The notes below the pieces were generated by a model. That model searched no databases and was not told where the DNA came from. It saw only the letters and a program-made list of their open reading frames with translations. This document shows, in pieces, positions 1 to 9,291 of a DNA stretch of 64,000 bases. The position numbers and the translations under genes were made by a program. Numbering within the stretch: the first letter of the stretch is position 1; every line of letters begins with the position of its first letter. The stretch lies in assembly GCF_040395035.1 (NCBI RefSeq), contig NZ_JBEBRB010000008.1, positions 1 to 64,000 of the forward strand. The letters run 5' to 3'. This DNA comes from Parapedobacter lycopersici_A. GTDB lineage: Bacteria; Bacteroidota; Bacteroidia; Sphingobacteriales; Sphingobacteriaceae.

Positions 1-94
1 CCGAACCCAACGGCATCATCCCCCCGGAGAACGGACCACAACGGATAAACCGGACTATTTCATTTATTTTAAGCATAATTTATAACCTGAAAAG

Positions 95-139
95 GTATGT
101 TTTGTGCATAAAAAAGTCTATTTAATTGGTATACATTTG
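95..139 (+). promoter_or_regulatory. Promoter and putative operators of susC-1
   Basis: TACATTTG at 132-139 matches the Bacteroidota -7 element TAnnTTTG. No good -33 TTTG lies at the usual 19-22 base spacing, so activation may be needed. Two candidate protein sites are visible. GTATGTTTTGTGCATA (95-110) has TATG/CATA arms and recurs before susC-2 with one mismatch. The stretch 113-137 (AAAGTCTATT, TAATT, GGTATACATT) matches 20 of 25 bases of the palindrome in front of the XRE regulator at 19266-19290. The second site overlaps the -7 box, which would suit a repressor. Promoter call fairly sure; operator roles are inferred. Confidence 0.55.
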
Positions 140-210
140 CGTTGTGCTATTGAAACACAGTTCATTGTGTTTTGATTATTACTTGATTTTACACGCTATA
201 CTAATTAACA

Positions 211-339
211 ATGGACGATCAACAACAACTTATTAAGCAGGTATTTCCTTTACTGCGGTTCCTGGCTGCGCCTAATCCGTCACGCGGCTGGAACAATTCC
301 TTTACTTACCCCATGCAGATGACCATGTGCTGCCGGTAG
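211..339 (+). CDS. Putative Met/Cys leader peptide, 42 aa
   Basis: This small ORF begins with ATG 72 bases after the -7 box of the susC-1 promoter and ends in PMQMTMCCR-stop, so three Met and two Cys codons fall in the last nine. Its last sense codon and TAG stop form part of the 5' arm of the following terminator hairpin. A ribosome halted on the Met/Cys codons (313-333) would cover that arm and allow read-through into susC. A second leader ORF with the same kind of ending (MYAGNMCR-stop) precedes susC-2, which argues that both are translated. I do not recognise a named family; a short secreted peptide is an alternative. Confidence 0.55.
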   Translation: MDDQQQLIKQVFPLLRFLAAPNPSRGWNNSFTYPMQMTMCCR

Positions 340-370
340 TCGGTACACGGCTACCGGACTTTCTCTTTTT
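333..370 (+). terminator. Attenuator-type terminator before susC-1
   Basis: Perfect 7-bp stem CCGGTAG (333-339) / CTACCGG (351-357) with an 11-base loop, followed by the pyrimidine tract ACTTTCTCTTTTT (358-370). It lies inside the leader, 90 bases before the susC start, and its 5' arm contains the stop codon of the leader ORF, so it probably works conditionally. Confidence 0.6.
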
Positions 371-458
371 GAATATGTGTCCAGCTACCTGGCTTTGTGC
401 ATTTTACAGCTAAATCCAGCAGTTGGTTGGTTTACCGAATATATTAAGAACATAAGCA

Positions 459-3400
459 ATGGCTATCTATATCAAACGAATACCTTATTTAACTTTATTT
501 ATTTTTGGCAATCTACTCCCTTGTCTCCTGCTTTTGTGTATCACGGTGCTGTCAGCCAATGCACAGGAAACTACCCCACTGATAAATTCGACATTGGATG
601 GTCTGGTCGTAGATGCGGTTACGAAGGAGCCGCTTGCCGGCGCTTCACTGCAGTTACAGGGCGTTACCCATCGTACGAAAACAAATAGCCAAGGTCGGTT
701 TCAATTTATAACAGGCCAGCAGTTTCCCTATACCATCATTGTGAGCTTTATTGGCTATAAATCCAGGTCCGTTATCGCCGATGGCAGTCCGATAACCATC
801 GAATTGGAGCCGGATGCCACCGGACTCGATGAAGTGGTGGTGGTAGGTTATGGTACGCAACGGAAAAGAGACCTTATCGGGTCTGTTGCCAAAATAACTG
901 CCGAAGATGTCGCAACAATTCCCGTCGCCGGCTTTGATGCTCAGCTGCAGGGAACGGCTGCCGGCTTGCAGGTCAATTCACAGTCAGGTGTTCCCGGCGA
1001 TGCGGTGGTCGTGCGGGTGCGCGGTGCAGCTTCAATCAACGCAAGCGCCGACCCGCTTTATATTATTGATGGTGTGTTTGTAAATAATGAAAGCTTGTCA
1101 TCTGTTGATCTGGGCGGTAAAGCAACATCTCCAATTTCAGATATCAACCCCTCCGACATTGAAAGTATTGAGGTGTTGAAAGATGCAAGCGCAACCGCGA
1201 TCTATGGATCGAGGGGGGCTAATGGGGTCATTATTATCACCACAAAGCGAGGTAATTATGAACAACCGGCTACGATCACCTTCAATACATTACAGGGGAT
1301 CGCCTGGGCCGATCAAAACAGGCTTTGGAAACAGACCACCGGAATTGAGCATGCCCTGCTGGTCAATGAAGCGTGGATTAATTCGGGTATTGACAATCCA
1401 ACATTGAACCAGACCTACGAAAACCGGCCCTTCCGCCCGGTGAACGAGTTAATCAATGGGGTACCTGGCCTGGGGCTTCCCGAGGAACAGAAAACGTACG
1501 ATAGAATAAGTGATATTTTAAAAACCGCACAACTGCAGAACTACGATTTAGCGGTGCAAGGTGGAGGCATGGTTACACGCTATTATCTGGGAGCCAATTA
1601 TACTTCGCAGGAAGCTAATCTGCGTCCTGCGCATTTTCAGCGGGGGAGTTTCAAGGTGAACCTGGACCAGAAAGTAAGTGATCATTTTATTGTGGGAACC
1701 AGTAATACCCTATCTTATTCGCACCGTAACCAGGTACGCGCCGGCACTGGTCCGGGCACGGGGATATTTCAGGCGGCCCTACACACACCCACGTATCAAC
1801 CCAAGAATAATCCGGATGGTACACCATTCAGACAGGCGTTTGAGAATACGGATTTGTTGCTGACGGATGTGTCAGTACAAACGGCATCCCTGCGCTATAT
1901 CGGTAATGTATATGGGGAAGTCAATTTTGCCGACTATTTTACATTAAGAACAAGCTGGAGCGCAGATTACAACAATTACGATGAAAGCGAATACAATACC
2001 GACAAAACATTAAGAGGCGCCGCCGGCGGGCTTGCCATCTCTGCGATTACGCAAAACAGTACGTGGATCAATGAGCAAACGTTAACTTATCGAAGGACGT
2101 TTTCGGATGACCATCATATTGGGGCCTTGCTGGGCAATACGTTCCAAAGCAATGTCCTGAAATTCACACAGGCCCAGGGTACAGGTTTTCCCAATAGCAA
2201 CTATACGCAGATCAGTGCGGCAAGTGTAGTAACCGCTGAACAGGGGTGGACGAAGGTGAACCTGGCTTCATTCTTTGCCCGGGTGGATTATAATTACCGG
2301 AATAAGTATTATATCGAAGGATCCTTACGCGCGGATGGATCATCAAAATTCGGTGCCAATAACCGATGGGGCTATTTCCCTTCAGTGGGCGTATCATGGC
2401 GACTTAAGGAAGAGGCTTTTTTAAGGGATATCAACGCAATAAGCGATATTAAACTCCGCGCGAGCCTGGGAATCCTGGGGAATCAGAACGGGATCAATAA
2501 TTTTGCAGCCCTTGGATTATGGTCCGGCGGCGCCAACTACCTGGCGGTCCCCGGCGGAACGGACCAGTCCGGAACACGTCCGTCACAGCTTGCCAACCCC
2601 GATTTACGATGGGAGAAAACGAGGCAGTTTGATGTGGGGCTGGACCTTGGCTTCCTGAACAACCGCCTGGCGGTTACCGTAGATTATTATAATAAGTATA
2701 CGACGGATTTATTATTGCCCTTGCCGATTGAAGCGATTTCGGGCTTTTCGAGCTATTATGCGAATAGTGGCGAGATCAGTAATAAAGGCATTGAGCTTGC
2801 GATCTCGTCAACGAATATTGTGACTTCAAAATTGCGGTGGACGACACAATTCAACTTTACAAGGAACTGGAACCGCGTGGAACAACTGGATTTTCCGCTG
2901 GTCTATGGCTCCCGCGATATGGCCCGGAATGAAGCCGGTTATCCATTATATTCTTTCTGGCTGTATAAACAGCTTTATGTGGACCCGCAAACCGGCGCCG
3001 CGGTATTTGAAGACGTAAATGGCGATGGGAACATTACCGTGGCTGATCGACAGCTGCTGGGGGATGCAAACCCGAAGTTTTTTGGTGGTCTGGCTAACAA
3101 TATAACCTTTGGTGCTTTTGATTTTAACGTGCTGTTGACTTATCAGTACGGCAATAAGGTGGTCAGTTTTGACAGAATACTGATGGAAGGCGGGGGCACC
3201 AAAGGCGGCAACCGCTCCATCCTGGCCTATAACCTAAACCGTTGGCAGCAACCGGGAGATGTGACCGACGTTCCGAGGGCAACCAGCGTGGGTAACAATT
3301 ATGGTATTGAGCAAAGCAGCCGCTTTTTGGAGGATGGTTCATTTGTCCGTTTGAAGACGTTGACGGTAGGATATACGCTTCCAGGGAATGCAGCGGCAAA

Positions 3401-3578
3401 ACTGGGGCTTAAAACGCTACGGCTGTATGCCGTGGGTTCGAACCTTTGGTTGCTGACCAATTACCTCGGCCCCGATCCCGAATCCGTGCATACGGCCGAT
3501 CAAAATGCCCGCGGGATTGACGTGGGAACGGCACCACAGCCTATTTCATTTCAACTCGGTGTCAATCTTAAATTCTGA
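459..3578 (+). CDS. SusC/RagA-type TonB-dependent outer-membrane transporter (copy 1)
   Basis: A 1039-residue outer-membrane protein that would import a ligand captured by its SusD partner, using TonB energy. Visible parts are a signal peptide ending near ANAQE (about residue 36), a carboxypeptidase-regulatory-like domain (about 45-120, LDGLVVDAVTKEPLAGASL), a short linker with DEVVVVGYGTQ, a plug domain (DIESIEVLKDASATAIYGS) and a long beta-barrel ending in an aromatic-rich strand (LGVNLKF). It starts a four-gene module with SusD (9-base gap) and two DoxX-like proteins. It is clearly paralogous to the SusC at 12101-15184, with long near-identical stretches such as NQTYENRPFRPV. The family is certain. 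The substrate is unknown; a sulfur-containing compound or sulfated glycan is inferred from context. Confidence 0.93.
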   Translation: MAIYIKRIPYLTLFIFGNLLPCLLLLCITVLSANAQETTPLINSTLDGLVVDAVTKEPLAGASLQLQGVTHRTKTNSQGRFQFITGQQFPYTIIVSFIGYKSRSVIADGSPITIELEPDATGLDEVVVVGYGTQRKRDLIGSVAKITAEDVATIPVAGFDAQLQGTAAGLQVNSQSGVPGDAVVVRVRGAASINASADPLYIIDGVFVNNESLSSVDLGGKATSPISDINPSDIESIEVLKDASATAIYGSRGANGVIIITTKRGNYEQPATITFNTLQGIAWADQNRLWKQTTGIEHALLVNEAWINSGIDNPTLNQTYENRPFRPVNELINGVPGLGLPEEQKTYDRISDILKTAQLQNYDLAVQGGGMVTRYYLGANYTSQEANLRPAHFQRGSFKVNLDQKVSDHFIVGTSNTLSYSHRNQVRAGTGPGTGIFQAALHTPTYQPKNNPDGTPFRQAFENTDLLLTDVSVQTASLRYIGNVYGEVNFADYFTLRTSWSADYNNYDESEYNTDKTLRGAAGGLAISAITQNSTWINEQTLTYRRTFSDDHHIGALLGNTFQSNVLKFTQAQGTGFPNSNYTQISAASVVTAEQGWTKVNLASFFARVDYNYRNKYYIEGSLRADGSSKFGANNRWGYFPSVGVSWRLKEEAFLRDINAISDIKLRASLGILGNQNGINNFAALGLWSGGANYLAVPGGTDQSGTRPSQLANPDLRWEKTRQFDVGLDLGFLNNRLAVTVDYYNKYTTDLLLPLPIEAISGFSSYYANSGEISNKGIELAISSTNIVTSKLRWTTQFNFTRNWNRVEQLDFPLVYGSRDMARNEAGYPLYSFWLYKQLYVDPQTGAAVFEDVNGDGNITVADRQLLGDANPKFFGGLANNITFGAFDFNVLLTYQYGNKVVSFDRILMEGGGTKGGNRSILAYNLNRWQQPGDVTDVPRATSVGNNYGIEQSSRFLEDGSFVRLKTLTVGYTLPGNAAAKLGLKTLRLYAVGSNLWLLTNYLGPDPESVHTADQNARGIDVGTAPQPISFQLGVNLKF

Positions 3579-3587
3579 TAGGTAAAA

Positions 3588-4943
3588 ATGAAAACAATGA
3601 ACGTACGAAACACATACTGCTTTATTATACTTACGTTTTTTTCGCTGGCGTCCTGCGAAACCTTTTTGGATGTGCAACCCCGCGATGAAGCATCGGATGA
3701 CGCGACAATCGTAGACCTCGGCTCAGCTGAGACGGCACTAAATGGAGCCTATCGGGCACTGGCAAGCAACGGCTATTACGGCACTACGTTCCAGTTTGCG
3801 ATTTACCTGCAGGGGGGCGAACTGGCCTGGGGAGATTCCCGGACGGTAAACCGGGAATTCATCCAGCGTGACGTCCGGTCCGATAACGAGGAAGTGGAGA
3901 GCGTTTGGGTTGCGATTTATAACACCATCAATCAGGTTAATCACATCATTGCAAAAGTACCCGCACTTTCGGATCAGCTGATTGATGGTGCATCCCGCAA
4001 CCGCATACTCGGTGAGGCTTATTTTATCCGTGCGTTAGCTTATTTCGACCTGGCCCGTACCTGGGGAGGGGTGCAGTTGGTGCTTACTCCTACGGAATCG
4101 GTGGACGACACCAAGGGAATAAGCCGAAGCTCCCTTGCGGAAACGTACGCCCAGGTGCTTCGTGACCTGGACGAGGCGGAAAGCCGCCTGCCGACTGGCG
4201 TTAACCGGGTCCGGGCGACGAAGAATACCGTTTGGGCACTGAAAGCCCGGTTTTATTTATACCAGCAAGACTGGGAGCAGGCGGAGTTCTATGCCAGCGC
4301 GGTGATAGAAGACCCGAATTATACGTTGATGAAACCCTATAGCAGTTGGTTCGCCAATAATGTGGTGGGATCCCGGGAGTCGGTCTTTGAGACCGCTTAC
4401 AGTAATAATAATACCAATGGTCACCGGAATAATTGGCAGCCTCCGGTTAATGGCGGGGTCCGTCGCTGGTTTCCGACAGATGAATTCATATCACAGCTTA
4501 CTGATCCGGCTATTGGTGGAGGCAGAAAGGCACTTGTTGCGCAGACCCCTTCGGGCATCTGGTATGGGAATTTATATTACCGCAATCCACCCGTTGATCC
4601 GTCATATGTAATCCGTATCGCAGAACTATACCTGATCCGTGCCGAAGCACGGGCAAATTTGGGAGGATCAAGGTTGGTCGGTGCGCTGGACGACCTGAAT
4701 ACCATACGTGATCGTGCGGAGCTCAAGCCCGATAGCGCGTCGACAAAAGAAACCCTGCTGCTGGCGATCGAAAATGAACGTCGGTTTGAGTTTGCCTTTG
4801 AGCCCCATCGGTGGTTTGACCTGGTGCGGACGGGACGGGCGGATGAAGTACTCAACTTAACCGACCCGGATAAATATGTGCTGCCAATACCGATTGGCCA
4901 GATACTTATCGATCCGGCGCTTGAACAGAATCATGGTTATTAA
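3588..4943 (+). CDS. SusD/RagB-type substrate-binding lipoprotein (copy 1)
   Basis: A 451-residue surface lipoprotein that lids the SusC barrel and binds the ligand. The signal peptide ends in a lipobox, FSLASC, with Cys near residue 23. The body is typical of SusD: N-terminal TPR-like helices (ILGEAYFIRALAYFDL), and near the end the family signature of an arginine-rich helix and FAFEPHRWFDLVRTG, followed by YVLPIP and QNHGY at the C-terminus. It follows susC by 9 bases, and the next gene starts 2 bases after its stop, so translation is probably coupled. Its paralogue lies at 15201-16553. Confidence 0.92.
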   Translation: MKTMNVRNTYCFIILTFFSLASCETFLDVQPRDEASDDATIVDLGSAETALNGAYRALASNGYYGTTFQFAIYLQGGELAWGDSRTVNREFIQRDVRSDNEEVESVWVAIYNTINQVNHIIAKVPALSDQLIDGASRNRILGEAYFIRALAYFDLARTWGGVQLVLTPTESVDDTKGISRSSLAETYAQVLRDLDEAESRLPTGVNRVRATKNTVWALKARFYLYQQDWEQAEFYASAVIEDPNYTLMKPYSSWFANNVVGSRESVFETAYSNNNTNGHRNNWQPPVNGGVRRWFPTDEFISQLTDPAIGGGRKALVAQTPSGIWYGNLYYRNPPVDPSYVIRIAELYLIRAEARANLGGSRLVGALDDLNTIRDRAELKPDSASTKETLLLAIENERRFEFAFEPHRWFDLVRTGRADEVLNLTDPDKYVLPIPIGQILIDPALEQNHGY

Positions 4944-4945
4944 TA

Positions 4946-6343
4946 ATGAATGTTATGGCATTTTCATTGGAACAAACCACCGTCGTATCCTGGAATCACC
5001 GGGAGAAAGTGATTTTTCGGTTTATTTTTAGCTATTTAATGCTACAGGCCGTGCCGCTGGACTGGAAGTATTACCAGCATGTACTTTCCATCAATTGGCT
5101 GCAATTGCAGTTCGCTGATATTTTCAATATCAGCAGGTATACCCCACAGTTTGTGCATCACATTAAATCCGTGGATTTCTGGGGATTGAATACATTGCTG
5201 GATTGGCTCTTCCTCGTGATCATTGCCGGCGTGCTGACCTGGATATGGTCATGGATCGCGCAAAAAAAAGGATTGAAGTGGAATTACGATCGTTTGTATT
5301 ATGTGTTGCGGGTTGTGCTGCGATACCGGCTGGCTATCGGTGTAATCGCCTATGGGCTGATCAAGGTCTTCCCGCTCCAAGCACCCAATCCGTCTTTGAG
5401 TAATTTCAATACGAATTACGGTGATTTGTCGGCCTGGAAAATTTTTTCATTAAGCCTGGGCATAGCCCCCTCTTTTGAGGTGTTTTTGGGAAGCCTTGAA
5501 GTGCTGGGCGGACTCTTGCTGCTATACCGCCGGACAACGGCTATCGGCGCCTTTCTGATCCTTGTTTTCCACGGTAATGTATTCCTGTCAAACCTGGCAT
5601 ACGAAGGTGGCGAAGCGATTTATAGTTTGTATTTGCTGCAGATGGCTGCTTTTCTGCTGCTGCACGATATACACCGTATCATTCTTGTATTTTCACTGGC
5701 TAAACCAGCGCAACCGGACAACTACCGACTCGTTTATGCTCATGCGTGGCAGCAAAAATTGCGGATTGGGCTGAAATCGGCTTTTGTTTTCTTTTTTGTG
5801 GGCCTTGCTGGATACAAAGCTTATGTGGTATACACGGAGGGTCCATACCAGTACCCTGAAACGCCGGGCCTGACCAATGCCCGTGGTTTATATAACGTTC
5901 GTGAATTCCGATTCAACGGCCGGGAAATTCCTTATGATAAAAAAGATACTGTCCGCTGGCAGAATGTGGTGTTTGAAGAATGGTCTACACTGAGTATTAA
6001 AACGGCCGCAAAGATCCAGCCTTGGCATGCCACAAGCGAAGTATTTCATCGCGATGACCGGGATCGACTATATGAATTGGCGGGTACTGCCGGCCGTCAT
6101 TATTATCATTATCGCATTGATACCGCGGCGCGTGCGCTGCATTTGGAAAATAAAAACCCGCATTATGCGGGCGATCAATTCGTGTTGCATTATAAACGTC
6201 CTGATGCACATACGCTCGTTGTTTTCGGAACGACGGCTGCGGGTGATTCGGTAACCGCGGTGCTCGATCGCCTGGATAAAAAATACCTTCGAGAGGAACT
6301 TCAGCGGACCGGCGGAAGACGGGGAAATGAATTGATTTTGTAG
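4946..6343 (+). CDS. DoxX-like membrane protein, type A (copy 1)
   Basis: A 465-residue inner-membrane protein. An N-terminal hydrophobic segment (about 21-37) is followed by a cluster of membrane helices (about 80-245), another near 275-297, and a roughly 165-residue polar C-terminal domain probably outside the membrane. Near residues 125-147 is RYRLAIGVIAYGLIKVFPLQ, whose RYR, buried Lys and P-x-Q are shared by all four paralogues here and recall DoxX-family cores. The C-terminal domain begins with a GLYNVREF-type stretch and RWQNVVFEEW, then GTAGRHYYHY and LENKN, which mark type A (also at 16560). DoxX relatives include the thiosulfate:quinone oxidoreductase subunit DoxD, but activity here is unknown. 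Family membership is moderate and the C-terminal domain is unrecognised. Confidence 0.65.
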   Translation: MNVMAFSLEQTTVVSWNHREKVIFRFIFSYLMLQAVPLDWKYYQHVLSINWLQLQFADIFNISRYTPQFVHHIKSVDFWGLNTLLDWLFLVIIAGVLTWIWSWIAQKKGLKWNYDRLYYVLRVVLRYRLAIGVIAYGLIKVFPLQAPNPSLSNFNTNYGDLSAWKIFSLSLGIAPSFEVFLGSLEVLGGLLLLYRRTTAIGAFLILVFHGNVFLSNLAYEGGEAIYSLYLLQMAAFLLLHDIHRIILVFSLAKPAQPDNYRLVYAHAWQQKLRIGLKSAFVFFFVGLAGYKAYVVYTEGPYQYPETPGLTNARGLYNVREFRFNGREIPYDKKDTVRWQNVVFEEWSTLSIKTAAKIQPWHATSEVFHRDDRDRLYELAGTAGRHYYHYRIDTAARALHLENKNPHYAGDQFVLHYKRPDAHTLVVFGTTAAGDSVTAVLDRLDKKYLREELQRTGGRRGNELIL

Positions 6344-6372
6344 TTCTTATTGCATACTTAAAACATTGCGTT

Positions 6373-8004
6373 ATGTCAGAAGAAAAAACAATCCGGCAGC
6401 CGGAAACAGCGAATCCAGCCGTGTCCATACCAGCAGGTGATGGGCCATCCCAGCCGCGTGCATGGACCGCCTTTCAAAAGTTTGCTTTTCGGGTCGGCTT
6501 TATTTACATCGTGTTGCTGGTAGTACCTCCGGGGGTGTTTTCGATACCGCCGGATTTTAGCTGGTTTCGACTATGGATTGATACGGACTGGACCAGCCTG
6601 CATTATCGTGACCTGTATGACATTGCCCGTTTTAACCCATCATTCCCATGGCTTACCCAATGGCTGGGGATTCCGAGGTTAGCCGGGCATGCAATCTGGG
6701 TAACCTTGCTGGCGATAGCTTCGGTCGGCGCATTCGTATGGACGTTGATCGATCGAAAAGCCAGGGAGTATAATACGTTGTACTATTGGGCGTTGGTAAT
6801 GGCCCGTTACCGGGCGGGCATTGGTATTATTGGTTTTGGCTTTACCAAATTGCTGCCTGTTCAGATGCCGTATCCTTCTGAAGGGTTGCTGAATACGGAT
6901 TTCGGTGATTTTTCGGGTCAGAAAATCTATTGGATGTCTATCGGTATTGTGCCTTGGTATCAAGTATTTGCAGGTATCGTTGAAGTGCTTGCGGGTACGC
7001 TGCTATTTTTCAGGCAGACCACTGTTTTCGGAGCCGCTTTACTTTTTGGTGCCCTGGGCAGCATTACTTGGGTAAATCACGCGTATGATGGTGGTGTACA
7101 GGGGTATGCGTTCTATTTTGTGTTGCTGGGATTGTACATTTTTGGTTATTACGTGCCTAGAATACACCGGCTGTTTATCCTGCAGCAATATACTGTGCCT
7201 GTTGATTACTGGCCCACGTTTCCTAAGCGCTGGCAAAAAGGGCTCCGTTATGGGTTGAAGGCCTTTGTCATCTTTCTGTTCCTCGGGGTGCTCTTTTACC
7301 TGCAGCTGGTGGACTTTCTGTACGACCCCTATAAACAGCCTTCGACACCCGGGGTAAAGGCCCTGCGCGGATACTACGATGTTTCGGAGTTTAAGATTAA
7401 CGGTGAGGAAATACCGTATTCTCCCCTGGATATCGTGCGCTGGCAGGAAGCGATTTTTGAGAAGTGGACTACCCTGGCCTACAAGGTGAACAAGCCCACC
7501 AGACTGAGCCTGTCCAATGGGGGTGGTAACCCCATCATGGATTTGGAGCGGAATTTTGAAATCACCGGTACGGCTGGTGGGAGGCGGGTATTCCATTATT
7601 ATGCCGACACGACAACGCAAATGTTATACCTACAGGATAAAGTCCCGGTTGGTGGCGACTCCGATGAACGTGGTGTGCCGGCAAGTACTGCCCGGCAGGC
7701 GGCAGTGACATCCGGCCTGTCCGCCGGAGACTGGATTGATGAAACAGCGTGGGAACGCATCGGTGATGAACGTACCAAGATTCACCCACGGGGAATTAAC
7801 ACCCGAAGGAACCGCGGATTTGCAAGGGGGCCGCGTCCACTGACACGACATAAAATGGTCCTGCATTATGAAACTGCCGACGGACAGCGGGTGGTGCTGA
7901 CCGGGACGAATGAGCACCGGGACTCCCTGTATATTGTGTTGGACCGCGTAGAGCGAAACTACCTGTTATCCAGAAGTTCGCTGGAAGCCGGACAGTATGA
8001 TTAA
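6373..8004 (+). CDS. DoxX-like membrane protein, type B (copy 1)
   Basis: A 543-residue paralogue of the preceding gene, 29 bases downstream. It has the same plan of a polar N-terminus, membrane helices, the RYRAGIGIIGFGFTKLLPVQ core and a C-terminal domain with a GYYDVSEF stretch and RWQEAIFEKW. Type B is recognised by a GGRR-(V/F) block and a YLQDK block, shared with the protein at 17879. This copy is about 90 residues longer because of an Arg/Gly-rich polar insertion (around 435-500, with TRRNRGFARG) between YLQDK and MVLHYE. The insertion keeps the frame open. Function is unknown; it probably works with the type A protein and the SusCD pair. Confidence 0.62.
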   Translation: MSEEKTIRQPETANPAVSIPAGDGPSQPRAWTAFQKFAFRVGFIYIVLLVVPPGVFSIPPDFSWFRLWIDTDWTSLHYRDLYDIARFNPSFPWLTQWLGIPRLAGHAIWVTLLAIASVGAFVWTLIDRKAREYNTLYYWALVMARYRAGIGIIGFGFTKLLPVQMPYPSEGLLNTDFGDFSGQKIYWMSIGIVPWYQVFAGIVEVLAGTLLFFRQTTVFGAALLFGALGSITWVNHAYDGGVQGYAFYFVLLGLYIFGYYVPRIHRLFILQQYTVPVDYWPTFPKRWQKGLRYGLKAFVIFLFLGVLFYLQLVDFLYDPYKQPSTPGVKALRGYYDVSEFKINGEEIPYSPLDIVRWQEAIFEKWTTLAYKVNKPTRLSLSNGGGNPIMDLERNFEITGTAGGRRVFHYYADTTTQMLYLQDKVPVGGDSDERGVPASTARQAAVTSGLSAGDWIDETAWERIGDERTKIHPRGINTRRNRGFARGPRPLTRHKMVLHYETADGQRVVLTGTNEHRDSLYIVLDRVERNYLLSRSSLEAGQYD

Positions 8005-8050
8005 TAGACTGGTAAAATGCTAATCATCGAAAGTGATACTGTCCTTAGCC

Positions 8051-8067
8051 TACGTTTGGTATATTTG
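8051..8067 (+). promoter_or_regulatory. Tandem -7 boxes before the aminotransferase operon
   Basis: TACGTTTG (8051-8058) and TATATTTG (8060-8067) both match TAnnTTTG exactly, 55-70 bases before the aminotransferase start. No clear -33 TTTG is seen. They suggest that the three-gene operon at 8122-11622 is transcribed apart from the preceding SusCD module. Confidence 0.5.
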
Positions 8068-8121
8068 TGGTCACCCAGTGCATACTTGCCCTTGGCATCG
8101 GGATTAATATAACTTAGTTTG

Positions 8122-9291
8122 ATGAATTCATTTCCCCAATTTAATCCAAAGCTTCCGGCTGTTGGCATCAGTATATTTTCCAGGATGTCGGCACTCGCCC
8201 AGCGATACGGGGCCATTAATCTTTCTCAAGGCTTTCCTGATTTTGATTGTTCGCCGAAATTGATTGGTCTGGTTGAGAACTATATGCGTAAAGGGTATAA
8301 CCAATATGCCCCAATGCCGGGCGTACTTTCGCTGCGTGAGCGCATAGCGGAAAAAATAGCGCATACATACGGGTTGACCGTTGACCCGACGGAAGAGATA
8401 ACCATAACGGCCGGCGGCACGCAGGCACTCTTTGATGCTATAGCAGCGGTGGTTAATTCTGGTGATGAAGTAATCGTTTTTGACCCGGCTTATGACGCTT
8501 ATGCTCCTACTGTGCAATTGTTTGGCGGTGTGGTACGTCATATTACCTTACTGGCCCCTGATTTTGCGATTGACTGGCAGCAAGTAGCACGTTGCATTAC
8601 CGAGAAAACAAAGCTGATCATTATCAACTCTCCGGGTAACCCGAGTTCGAAACTGCTGACGGACGTTGATTTTAATAAACTTTCGAACCTAATACAGGGA
8701 ACCGGCATTTTTGTTTTGAGCGACGAAGTATACGCAGACATCGTATATGACGGGCGTAGGTTTTCCAGCGTATTGCAATACCCTGCACTGCGGGACCGGA
8801 GTTTTGTGATCGGATCGTTCGGAAAGCTTTTCCACGTAACCGGATGGAAAGCGGGATATGCTGTGGCCCCTTCGTGGCTGACCGATGCATTTAGAAAAGT
8901 ACATCAGTTTAACGTTTTCAGTGTAAATACCCCGGTACAGCACGCACTGGCGGATTTCCTTGACGATCAATCGGAATATGAACAATTGCCTGCTTTCTTC
9001 CAGGAAAAGCGTGATTTTTTGCGTGCGGCAGTGGAGGGAACGGGTTTCCGTCTCTTGCCCTGTGAAGGAACTTATTTTCAGCTGGTTGATTATTCCGCAC
9101 TGAGTGAGCAGGAGGAGGGGGGATTCAGTGAACGGTTAACCAGGGAGTTTGGATTGGCAACGATTCCGGTGGCAGCTTTCTATACGGATCCCATTAGCCA
9201 GCGGTTATTGCGCTTATGTTTTGCTAAGTCGATGCATACGCTGGAAGCTGCAGTTGAAAAGCTACGGAAAATAGACATGTTTTATGGCTAA
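8122..9291 (+). CDS. Class I/II PLP aminotransferase, methionine/kynurenine aminotransferase-like
   Basis: A 389-residue fold-type I PLP enzyme transferring an amino group between an amino acid and a 2-oxoacid. The ATG at 8122 is preferred over an in-frame TTG just before it. Motifs are INLSQGFPDFD near the start, SPGNPSSKLL, DEVYADIVYDG, and the PLP-binding Lys235 in SFGKLFHVTGWKAGY. INLSQGFPDF and SFGKLFHVTGWK are typical of the YbdL / methionine aminotransferase / kynurenine aminotransferase group, so a role in methionine salvage or 2-oxo-acid metabolism is plausible. It heads an operon whose next gene overlaps its stop by 8 bases. Confidence 0.82.
   Translation: MNSFPQFNPKLPAVGISIFSRMSALAQRYGAINLSQGFPDFDCSPKLIGLVENYMRKGYNQYAPMPGVLSLRERIAEKIAHTYGLTVDPTEEITITAGGTQALFDAIAAVVNSGDEVIVFDPAYDAYAPTVQLFGGVVRHITLLAPDFAIDWQQVARCITEKTKLIIINSPGNPSSKLLTDVDFNKLSNLIQGTGIFVLSDEVYADIVYDGRRFSSVLQYPALRDRSFVIGSFGKLFHVTGWKAGYAVAPSWLTDAFRKVHQFNVFSVNTPVQHALADFLDDQSEYEQLPAFFQEKRDFLRAAVEGTGFRLLPCEGTYFQLVDYSALSEQEEGGFSERLTREFGLATIPVAAFYTDPISQRLLRLCFAKSMHTLEAAVEKLRKIDMFYG

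Larger units (their letters stand above)
140..458 (+). other. Long 5' leader of susC-1
   Basis: About 320 bases lie between the promoter and susC-1. Near the 5' end is an inverted repeat AAACACA (153-159) / TGTGTTT (166-172), then a 42-codon ORF (211-339), then a terminator-like hairpin (333-370). The remaining 90 bases to the susC start show nothing recognisable. The layout is that of a transcription attenuator. Confidence 0.5.
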
